From assembly GCF_009792795.1 (NCBI RefSeq), contig NZ_VKHQ01000002.1:1-64000 (forward strand): a stretch of DNA of 64,000 bases, in the 5' to 3' direction. Positions within the stretch are counted from its first letter, which is position 1; each line of letters begins with the position of its first letter. The DNA comes from Cognatiluteimonas profundi. Its GTDB lineage: Bacteria > Pseudomonadota > Gammaproteobacteria > Xanthomonadales > Xanthomonadaceae. This document shows positions 37,575 through 44,482 of the stretch, one piece after another. Below the pieces are notes generated by a model. That model ran no database searches. It had not been told where the DNA came from and saw only the letters and a list, made by a program, of their open reading frames with translations. The position numbers and the translations under genes were made by a program.

Positions 37575-38824
37575 GCGAATCGCTCCAGTCGATACGGCGC
37601 CGGATCGATGCCGGGCGGGCGACCCGTGACGAGGTCGGCGATCAGGTCCGCGGTGGCTGCGCTCATGCTGACCCCGAGCATGCCATGCCCCGTCGCGAGC
37701 CATAGCCGCGGTTGCCCGGGCACCGGCCCGATGATCGGGAGGTCGTCGAAGGTCATCGGTCGCCAACCGAACCATTCCTCGGTGACCGCCGGACCCACCG
37801 GATCGCGCAGGTATTCCCGCGCGCCACGTTCCAGGGCACCGAGACGGCGCCGGTTGAGCGAGGCGTCGTAGCCCGAAAATTCCATCGTGCTGCCGAGACG
37901 GAAGCCGCGCTCCCATGTGGTGACGCAGACACGGCGCTCGTGCAACACCAGCGGCCGATACGGGACCACGGCCGGGTGAGCGTAGGTGATCGAATATCCC
38001 TTGCCCGGCTGCATCGCCTTGCCAAGCTTGCCCAGCGCCGGCCCAAGCGTCCGCCCAAGGCCAGGCGACCAGGCGCCGGCGGCAAGGACGACGTCACGGG
38101 CGCGGAACGCCGCGTTCGCTGCGGTGACAGTCCAGAGACCGTCCGCCGCTGTCACCGCGTGCACCGGGCTGCGCTCGACGATGGTTCCTCCCGCTGCCCG
38201 CAGCGCGCGTGCCAGCTCGGCGACGTAGCGATCCGGGCGCAGGCTGGCATCGCCCGGGAAACGGACGGCGCCCACCACGCCATCCAGCAATGCGGGTTCC
38301 TGGCGCAGGTAGGCCGGTCCATCGATGGTTTCGCTGGCGATGCCGAATCCGGACAGCGCCCGCAACTCATGGCGGAAGGCGACCAGGGCCGCTTCGTCGC
38401 GAAAGACGTGATCGGTGCCTGAGGCGGTGAATTCGCAATCCAGCCCATGCCTGGCGATCCAGTCCGGGAGCGCCTGGCGCGAGGCCAGCAGGATCGCTGC
38501 CTTGGCGGCGGCGGCCCGCATCCAGTCCTCCTGGTTGCAGCGCGCGCCGACGCGCGCCAGCCATCGCCACAAGTCCGGATCCCAGCGCGGCTTGATGTAC
38601 AGCGGCGCCTCCGGTGATGCCATCCACGCCAGCGCCCGGCCGATCGAGCCAGGCGCAGCCAGCGGCATGGCGTGGCTCGGGGTGATGGTCCCGCAGTTGC
38701 CATGCGAACTGCCGCAACCCGCGACGCCGGCCTCGAGCACACGGACGCTGCGGCCAGCGCGCTGCAGCGCGAGTCCGCACGCCAGGCCGATCACCCCTCC
38801 GCCGACGATGATGACGTCTTCCAA
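37571..38824 (-). CDS. FAD-dependent D-amino acid dehydrogenase-like oxidoreductase
   Basis: A 417-residue DAO-family flavoprotein resembling DadA, which oxidises D-amino acids and passes electrons to the respiratory chain. IIVGGGVIGLACGLALQRAG at residues about 5-24 is the FAD-binding motif; the C-terminal FGWRPMTFDDLPIIGPVP and LATGHGMLGVSMS are typical of DadA. The start is a TTG at 38824: GGAGG lies 6 bases upstream and no ATG or GTG is suitable, since the dinucleotide-binding motif starts four residues in. It is the first gene of the dadA-gor-hutG set (ATGA overlap with gor). Confidence 0.85.
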   Translation of the reverse strand: MEDVIIVGGGVIGLACGLALQRAGRSVRVLEAGVAGCGSSHGNCGTITPSHAMPLAAPGSIGRALAWMASPEAPLYIKPRWDPDLWRWLARVGARCNQEDWMRAAAAKAAILLASRQALPDWIARHGLDCEFTASGTDHVFRDEAALVAFRHELRALSGFGIASETIDGPAYLRQEPALLDGVVGAVRFPGDASLRPDRYVAELARALRAAGGTIVERSPVHAVTAADGLWTVTAANAAFRARDVVLAAGAWSPGLGRTLGPALGKLGKAMQPGKGYSITYAHPAVVPYRPLVLHERRVCVTTWERGFRLGSTMEFSGYDASLNRRRLGALERGAREYLRDPVGPAVTEEWFGWRPMTFDDLPIIGPVPGQPRLWLATGHGMLGVSMSAATADLIADLVTGRPPGIDPAPYRLERFA

Positions 38825-39336
38825 TGCCTGCCTCCGAATCTTTCGCAACCGATGCCCAGCCCGCCTCCAGGCGCAGTGGGCCGCCGTACCCGCCAATAGT
38901 GACCGCTCGACTGCCACGGGCCGCCGGATTTTGCACTGCAACATGAGCACGGGGCGCGCGCGGCCAGGGAATCCCCTGCCTGAAGGGTCTGCGCGACGGG
39001 AATTCACTGCCCGCCATGCAGGACGCTCGGCTTGTTCGACGTTGGTGCGCCCATCGCCGACCACTGTTGTGCAGCGCAGCATCCATGTGAACGGCTCGCC
39101 CTTGCAAGTGAGGTGGCCGTCACATTTCTGAGGGGCTTTGCACTGCCCGCCTCATTGATGCTGCGACGCAACATGACAAAAGTCATGGGCACTGCCCTAC
39201 TGCCGCCAGCCCCGCCGCGTCACATTCAGTCGCGCAGCGTTGGCCATATCCGGGGCATTCGTCGAGGGGTTCGAGGATGTCTTCCAACAGCCGGTCGAAC
39301 CGGCTCAATTTGCCAATTCTCCAGGGGATTCCAGGA
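38825..39336. other. 512-base intergenic region, divergent promoters
   Basis: This region separates the minus-strand DadA-like gene from the plus-strand M4 protease. Open frames crossing it resemble no known protein and lack ribosome-binding sites. It must contain both promoters. The only clear symmetric element is the palindrome at 39172-39187. Confidence 0.6.
39172..39187. promoter_or_regulatory. palindrome, possible operator for the M4 protease gene
   Basis: CATGAC-AAAA-GTCATG is a perfect 6+4+6 palindrome 150 bases upstream of the protease start. It is the right size for a dimeric repressor or activator. I know no regulator with this exact consensus, and a single short palindrome can arise by chance. 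Confidence 0.3.
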
Positions 39337-40941
39337 ATGATCTTGCAGACTCGCCTCCTCAGCGTTGCCGTTGTCGCCGCGCTCGCGTTGCCCGCTTCCG
39401 CATTCGCGGCAGCATCCGCGCAGTCCCCGGCCGCCGCACGCGCCATGGGCCTGATCGATACCCACGCCAAGGCGGTGATGCGCGCCGATGCCGACCGTTT
39501 TGTCGCCAAGGATGTCATCGTTGGCCGCAACGGAACCGAGCACGTCCGCTTTGACCGTACCTACCGCGGCCTGCCCGTGCTGGGCGGCGACATCGTCATC
39601 CATTCGCGCAATGGCCAGATGACCGGCGTCAGCGAGACGCTCAAGACCATCGGCCGCCCGGATATCACCCCAGCCATCAGCGCCAGCCAGGCGATCGTCG
39701 AGGCCGGCACGCGCTTCGGCACCGGTTTCAGCGGCGTACCGACCTCGCGCCTGGTCATCGACGCCCGTGGCGCCAAGCCCACGCTCGCGCACGAAGTCGT
39801 CTACTCGGGCATCAAGGCCGACCAGACCCCGACCGACATGCATTACATCGTCGATGCGCATAGCGGCCGGATCCTCGGCCAGTGGGATACCGTGGAAACG
39901 GCCAAGCCCGGCGGCGGCGGTTCGACCTGCTCCGGCATCACCAGCGCGGCCGGCACCGGCAGGACCCTGTTCTCGGGCAATGTCGGCATCAACACCGAGA
40001 AGTGCGGCAGCGGCACCTACCAGATGAAGGACGACACCCGCGGCGGCGGCTACACCACCGACCTGGGCGGCCGTACCAGCGGCTCGGGCACGATGTTCAC
40101 CGATGCCGACAACACCTGGGGCAACAACCTGACATCCGACCGCGCCACGGTCGGTGCCGATGCCCACTTCGGCGTCGCGGTCACCTGGGACTATTACAAG
40201 AACGTGCATGGCCGCAACGGCATCGCCAACGACGGCAAGGGCGCGCTGAGCCGCGTGCATTACGGCCGCAACTACGTCAACGCCTTCTGGTCGGACAGCT
40301 GCTTCTGCATGACCTTCGGCGACGGCGACGGCGCGACCTACTATCCGCTGGTTGATCTCGACGTCGCGGGCCATGAAATGTCCCACGGCGTGACGGCACG
40401 CACCGCGAACCTCACCTACTCCGGTGAATCCGGCGGCCTGAACGAAGCCAACTCCGACATCTTCGGCACGATGGTCGAGTTCTACGCCAACAACGCCAAT
40501 GACGCGCCGGACTACCTGATCGGCGAAGAGATCTACATCAACAACCCGGGCAATGCCAAGGCGCTGCGCTACATGTACCACCCGAGCCTGGATGGTGCAT
40601 CGCCGGACTGCTACCAGAGCAACATCGGCTCGCTGGACGTCCACTACAGCTCCGGCGTCGCCAACCACTTCTTCTACCTGCTTGCCGAAGGCACCGGGGC
40701 GAAGACCTTCAGCAACGGTTCGGTCACGTCGCCGACGTGCAATGGATCGTCGCTGGCTGGCATCGGCCGCTCGGCTGCCGAGCAGATCTGGTACACGGCG
40801 TTGACGCAGTACATGACGTCCAACACCAACTACGCCGGTGCCCGCGCAGCCACGCTGAGCGCTGCCGCGTCGCTGTACGGTTCGGGCTCGGCGAACTACA
40901 ACGCCGTCGCCGCCGCGTGGAGCGCCGTCAGCGTCAACTGA
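39337..40941 (+). CDS. secreted M4-family (thermolysin-like) metalloprotease
   Basis: A 534-residue preproenzyme. Residues 1-25 form a Sec signal peptide (LLSVAVVAALALPASAFAA). A fungalysin/thermolysin-type propeptide (about 30-190) contains VRFDRTYRGLPVLGGDIVIH. The catalytic domain has zinc motif HEMSH (His346, Glu347, His350), the third ligand in GGLNEANSD (Glu370, the correct 20-residue spacing) and the catalytic His in DVHYSSGVANH (His436). Five or more Cys suggest disulfides. No C-terminal secretion or PPC domain is present. A strong bidirectional terminator follows. Such enzymes are typical extracellular proteases of predatory or saprophytic Lysobacter-like bacteria. Confidence 0.93.
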   Translation: MILQTRLLSVAVVAALALPASAFAAASAQSPAAARAMGLIDTHAKAVMRADADRFVAKDVIVGRNGTEHVRFDRTYRGLPVLGGDIVIHSRNGQMTGVSETLKTIGRPDITPAISASQAIVEAGTRFGTGFSGVPTSRLVIDARGAKPTLAHEVVYSGIKADQTPTDMHYIVDAHSGRILGQWDTVETAKPGGGGSTCSGITSAAGTGRTLFSGNVGINTEKCGSGTYQMKDDTRGGGYTTDLGGRTSGSGTMFTDADNTWGNNLTSDRATVGADAHFGVAVTWDYYKNVHGRNGIANDGKGALSRVHYGRNYVNAFWSDSCFCMTFGDGDGATYYPLVDLDVAGHEMSHGVTARTANLTYSGESGGLNEANSDIFGTMVEFYANNANDAPDYLIGEEIYINNPGNAKALRYMYHPSLDGASPDCYQSNIGSLDVHYSSGVANHFFYLLAEGTGAKTFSNGSVTSPTCNGSSLAGIGRSAAEQIWYTALTQYMTSNTNYAGARAATLSAAASLYGSGSANYNAVAAAWSAVSVN

Positions 40942-40961
40942 CCGGCCTGCGTTGAAAAAAG

Positions 40962-40987
40962 AAACGGCCCGCGCAAGCGGGCCGTTT
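40962..40987. terminator. bidirectional terminator between M4 protease and slyD
   Basis: An 11-base stem (AAACGGCCCGC / GCGGGCCGTTT) with loop GCAA, flanked by an A-rich tract on the left and T-rich on the right. It serves both convergent genes. Confidence 0.9.
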
Positions 40988-41012
40988 CCATTTGTGCGGA
41001 ATGCGGACGTCG

Positions 41013-41492
41013 TCAGTGGTGATGGCCGCCATCGCCATGCACGTGTCCGTGCGCCAGTTCTTCCTCGGTGGCTGCGCGCACGTCGACGATGGTGATGTCG
41101 AAATGCAGGTCCTTGCCCGCCATCGGATGGTTCAGGTCGACGTCGACCACGCTCATGCCCACCTTCTGGATGGTGACGGCGCGTTGTCCGTGGTTGGTGT
41201 TGAGGATCACCTGCATGCCCGGTTCCAGGCGCTGGCCTTCGAAATGCTTCTTCGGCACGCGCTGGGTCAGCCCGTCGCGCTTCTCGCCATAGGCATCCAC
41301 GGCGGCGACGTCGACGACGAAGGTGTCGCCGTCCTCGTGGCCTTCCATCGCCTTCTCCAGGCCCGGGATGATGTTGCCGTGCCCGATCAGGATGGCCAAT
41401 GGCTCGTTGCCCTGCGAACTCTCCAGCGCCTCCTGGCCCTGTTCGGCAACGGTGTAATGGAAACGGACGACGCGATCTTTCTCGATCTTCAT
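41013..41492 (-). CDS. slyD: FKBP-type peptidyl-prolyl isomerase SlyD
   Basis: Cytoplasmic folding helper and metal chaperone. The 159-residue protein has the split FKBP domain (HYTVAEQGQEALESS; LIGHGNIIPGLEKAMEGHEDGD) with the inserted chaperone flap between. The C-terminus is His-rich (HGHVHGDGGHHH), shorter than in E. coli SlyD but still a probable nickel or zinc site. Start MKIEKDRVV is canonical. Confidence 0.93.
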   Translation of the reverse strand: MKIEKDRVVRFHYTVAEQGQEALESSQGNEPLAILIGHGNIIPGLEKAMEGHEDGDTFVVDVAAVDAYGEKRDGLTQRVPKKHFEGQRLEPGMQVILNTNHGQRAVTIQKVGMSVVDVDLNHPMAGKDLHFDITIVDVRAATEEELAHGHVHGDGGHHH

Positions 41493-41603
41493 TGCGGCAC
41501 TCGATGAAGCCGCCACGGCGGCTTGTGGAAGGCGGCTGGCTGCGCGTTGGCAGCGGCCGGCGGGCGCTTGTGATGGCCGCGTGGAGGCGCCAAGCTGTAC
41601 CAC

Positions 41604-42224
41604 GTGACCAGACCTGACCTGCGTCCGGCCAACGGGGCCGCGCATTATCCCGGCTCCCCCCGCCCCGCGCCAGCGCGCAAGGGGTGGCGAGTCGTCCCCG
41701 GCATTGTCGCCATGTTGTTCGTGCTGGCGGGCTGCGGCCACGAGGCGGTCCGGCCGACCCCGGCGCACGCAAGGATCGTCCAGCGTGCGTGGCCACTGTT
41801 GCCGCCAGCCGACCCTGCCGCCGCCAACGCGGTGCTCATGCGCGCGATCAGCCTGGTCGGCACGCCGTACCGGTACGGCGGCAACACGCCGGAGGGCGGA
41901 TTCGACTGCAGCGGCCTGGTCAACTACGTCTATCGCGACATGCTGGATCTGCGACTGCCGCGCCGGTCGCAGGACCTGGCCGCCTGGCAGGGCCCGCGGA
42001 TCGACGAGGACCACCTGGTCGCCGCCGACCTGGTGTTTTTCGGCAGCCATGGCGATGTCAGCCACGTCGGCATCTATGTCGGCGACGGGCGCTTCGTGCA
42101 TGCGCCCAGCACCGGCGGCACGGTTCGGCTGGATCGTCTCGACGGCGCCTACTGGCGGGATCATTACAGCGGCGCCAGACGCGTCCTGGTTCAAGATGAA
42201 CAGGCCCGGCGGCCCGGTTCGTGA
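41604..42224 (+). CDS. NlpC/P60 family lipoprotein hydrolase
   Basis: A 206-residue predicted lipoprotein (lipobox LAGC, Cys44, after a long basic N-terminal stretch) with an NlpC/P60 domain that cuts peptidoglycan stem peptides. Catalytic Cys102 is in FDCSG, His154 in SHVGIYVG, and His166 follows in FVHAPS. The first codon is GTG at 41604; the 27-residue region before the hydrophobic core is unusually long, so the real start may lie further in. A paralogue lies directly downstream. Confidence 0.85.
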   Translation: MTRPDLRPANGAAHYPGSPRPAPARKGWRVVPGIVAMLFVLAGCGHEAVRPTPAHARIVQRAWPLLPPADPAAANAVLMRAISLVGTPYRYGGNTPEGGFDCSGLVNYVYRDMLDLRLPRRSQDLAAWQGPRIDEDHLVAADLVFFGSHGDVSHVGIYVGDGRFVHAPSTGGTVRLDRLDGAYWRDHYSGARRVLVQDEQARRPGS

Positions 42225-42324
42225 TCGCTGTCACACGCTAATTCACGGATCTATAACGGAATTTGAACTCCCCGCCGGGCTTGCTGGGGCACCATCACCT
42301 CGACCTCACACCAGTGAAGCCTTC

Positions 42325-43026
42325 GTGACGAAGACCGACCCTGCTTCTGGCCGCGCCGCCGCCACCCTTCTTCCCCTTGTTCGCATCCGCCGTTTCTCGG
42401 CGAAATTGCTTGGCTGTGCGCTGCTCTGCGCCGCCGCCATGCCGGCTTTCGCCCAGCAGGCTCCCCAGCTTGCCCAGGCCGCCGAGCTGAGCGCCACCAA
42501 CGCCGCCAACACGTCCACCAGCGCCTTCGGCGTGTTCACCCCCGCGCAGTCCATGCCGCTGCCCGACCGGGCGCTGATGATGGCCGGCGACCTGAACCGC
42601 CTGATGGGCTCCCAGCCCGCAGCCGCGTCCACCCAGCCCGAGCAGGGCAGCCGCATCCAGAGCCTGCTCCAGCACGCGCTCGCGCTGCTCGGCACGCCGT
42701 ATCGCTGGGGCGGAACCGGCGCTGACGGATTCGACTGCAGCGGACTGGTCGGCTACGTCTTCCACAGCGCACTGGGAATCGAACTGCCACGCGTGTCGCG
42801 CGACATGGCGACGACCGGCGAGCTGATCACCGATCGCGCCAAGCTGTCGCCTGGCGACCTGGTGTTCTTCGGGCACCGCGGCCGTGTGAGCCATGTCGGC
42901 ATCTATGTCGGCGAAGGCCGGTTCCTGCATGCGCCGCGTACCGGGCGTGACGTGACCGTCTCCAGCCTGGACAGCGGCTACTGGAGCAACAAGTACCTGG
43001 AAGCCCGCCGCGTCGCCGGGATCTGA
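42325..43026 (+). CDS. NlpC/P60 family secreted peptidoglycan hydrolase
   Basis: A 233-residue protein, paralogous to the gene before it. A Sec signal peptide (LLGCALLCAAAMPAFA) is followed by a low-complexity Ala/Thr/Ser stretch, a helical segment, and the NlpC/P60 domain with Cys138 (FDCSG), His190 (SHVGIYVGEG) and His202 (FLHAPR). The start is a GTG at 42325 (VTKTDPASGR). Unlike its neighbour it has no lipobox and is probably periplasmic or secreted. The 100-base gap between the two is AT-rich and may hold a separate promoter. Confidence 0.87.
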   Translation: MTKTDPASGRAAATLLPLVRIRRFSAKLLGCALLCAAAMPAFAQQAPQLAQAAELSATNAANTSTSAFGVFTPAQSMPLPDRALMMAGDLNRLMGSQPAAASTQPEQGSRIQSLLQHALALLGTPYRWGGTGADGFDCSGLVGYVFHSALGIELPRVSRDMATTGELITDRAKLSPGDLVFFGHRGRVSHVGIYVGEGRFLHAPRTGRDVTVSSLDSGYWSNKYLEARRVAGI

Positions 43027-43055
43027 TCGCGAGCGAGCAATGAGGGTTTGTCGAG

Positions 43056-43077
43056 AAGGCCGCTACCCAGCGGCCTT
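43056..43077 (+). terminator. terminator after the NlpC/P60 pair, overlapping the thioesterase 3' end
   Basis: A 9-base stem (AAGGCCGCT / AGCGGCCTT) with loop ACCC, ending in TTTT on the plus strand. Its right arm forms the last codons of the convergent thioesterase gene. Confidence 0.75.
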
Positions 43078-43572
43078 TTCCATGTCGGCCTCGCGATAGC
43101 GGGCGACGGTCTGCTCGATGCCCTTGCCCAGCGCCATGACCTGGGTGGCGTACTCCGCCAGCCGTCGGTCCTCGTCGGTCGCGGGCATCCACGCCGGCAC
43201 CCGCGCCGGTTTGCCTTCGATCCCGTCCAGCGCCACGAACACCACGATGCAATGCGTCGCCAGCCACTCGTCGCTTCCATCCTTGCGCGGATCGCGGGCG
43301 CTGACGTCCACCGCGAAATGCATGCTGCTGGTGCCGGTGTAGACCAGCTTGGCCGCCACCGTGACCATGTCGCCGATATGGATCGGGGCGACGAAGCGGA
43401 TGCCGGCCACGGCCACGGTGACGCTGTACTGGCCACTCCAGCCCAGGGCCGCGGCGTAGGCCGTCTGGTCGATCCATTTCATCACCACGCCGCCGTGCAC
43501 CTTGCCGCCGTAGTTCACATCGGCTGGCTCGGCGAGGAACCGGAACCGGAGATCGCGCTGCTGTCCGCTCAT
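43063..43572 (-). CDS. acyl-CoA thioesterase, hotdog fold
   Basis: A 169-residue YciA/BACH-type thioesterase. RFLAEPADVNYGGKVHGGVVMKWIDQTAY is followed by the catalytic region, and VRFVAPIHIGDMV-type signature is seen in IRFVAPIHIGDMVTVAAKL. These enzymes release CoA from acyl-CoAs in the cytoplasm. Convergent with the NlpC/P60 genes. Substrate range cannot be read from sequence. Confidence 0.87.
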   Translation of the reverse strand: MSGQQRDLRFRFLAEPADVNYGGKVHGGVVMKWIDQTAYAAALGWSGQYSVTVAVAGIRFVAPIHIGDMVTVAAKLVYTGTSSMHFAVDVSARDPRKDGSDEWLATHCIVVFVALDGIEGKPARVPAWMPATDEDRRLAEYATQVMALGKGIEQTVARYREADMEKAAG

Positions 43573-43695
43573 GGCAGGTGGTCCTTGTGTTGATCGAATG
43601 GATGATCGGCGACGGGGCGGTGCCGATGCGAGACCCGCATGATGTCGCTTCCGCCCTCGCCGGCATAATCGGCGCTCGCCAGACCGGAATCTCCA

Positions 43696-43812
43696 ATGCC
43701 GCAGTCGATATCCCGCGCGCTGTCATTCGCCTGCGCGGTCGCCTTGCTCGCCGGCTGCACCAGTTCGACGACAACGATCGCCAGTCCGCGCAGGCCGTGC
43801 TGGAAGGATTAA
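43696..43812 (+). CDS. short lipoprotein ORF, possibly frameshifted
   Basis: Reads MPQSISRALSFACAVALLAG-C, a good signal peptide with lipobox LAGC, then only 17 more residues before TAA. In another frame from about 43756 the same DNA continues without stop to 43934 with hydrophilic helical coding (FDDNDRQSAQAVLEGL). A one-base indel near 43750-43800 would join the two into a lipoprotein of about 80 residues. It is either a genuine 38-residue peptide, a pseudogene or a sequencing error. Confidence 0.4.
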   Translation: MPQSISRALSFACAVALLAGCTSSTTTIASPRRPCWKD

Positions 43813-43922
43813 TCCTCAAGCACCAGGCCAAGCAATCCCAGCTGCGCACGCTCGGCCATGAAGCGGCCATCGCTCGCAAGACCAAGAAGCTGCCAGCACA
43901 ACGCAAGCCGCTAAATGAAAAA

Positions 43923-43942
43923 CCCCGCCGGTGAGGGCGGGG
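43923..43942 (-). terminator. terminator after the RHS/lipoprotein unit
   Basis: Stem CCCCGCC / GGCGGGG with a 6-base loop; on the minus strand it ends in TTTTT. It lies 48 bases after the stop of the RHS-linked lipoprotein. Confidence 0.7.
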
Positions 43943-43989
43943 CTTCGGCTTATTGCTCTGTCAACTAATGCTTTAGAAGCATCATCGAA

Positions 43990-44481
43990 CTACTGAGGGT
44001 TGATGCGAAACGGCTGCGACAGGTATTGGCACCCGGATACATCTTTCAACGAGACACGGTATTCCCGAGTCTTGCTTCGTTCGCCATCGCTCACTGGGCC
44101 GACCATGTCGACAAAAAACATGGCGCCATCGCCAGGTCCTATGAGCAGCCATTTACGCGGCGGAGCAAACTCCTCAAGAACAACCGTATCCAACTGCCAT
44201 GGCGTATCAGATGCAAGAGCCCGGCTCTGCAATTCAATGTACTGCCCATGCACGATCAATGGGTAGTACGTGCTATCCAGCGGCAGCTTTATTTCTTTGG
44301 CAGCCTTGTTCGATACAGCAAAGGATCCAAACGGGTTTTGTTTGCCCCAAGCACTCAAATTTTGCACGCCCTTGTATTCAATCGAGACATGCTTGGCCGT
44401 GTCTTCACAGCTTAGGTTTCTAGGAGCCGAAGCACACGCTAGCGGAAGAACGGACAAGATCAGCGGTATGAAAATTTTCAT
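43990..44481 (-). CDS. lipoprotein linked to RHS protein, candidate immunity protein
   Basis: A 163-residue predicted lipoprotein: MKIFIPLILSVLPLAC gives a signal peptide with lipobox PLAC. I recognise no family in the mature part, which has two further Cys and ends FRINPQ. Its ATG comes one base after the RHS stop codon, so the two are translationally coupled, and the composition is as AT-rich as the RHS 3' end. This layout, a small gene directly after a polymorphic toxin gene, is the classic immunity arrangement; a lipid-anchored envelope location would fit a toxin acting outside the cytoplasm. Both points are inference. Confidence 0.6.
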   Translation of the reverse strand: MKIFIPLILSVLPLACASAPRNLSCEDTAKHVSIEYKGVQNLSAWGKQNPFGSFAVSNKAAKEIKLPLDSTYYPLIVHGQYIELQSRALASDTPWQLDTVVLEEFAPPRKWLLIGPGDGAMFFVDMVGPVSDGERSKTREYRVSLKDVSGCQYLSQPFRINPQ

Positions 44482-44482
44482 G

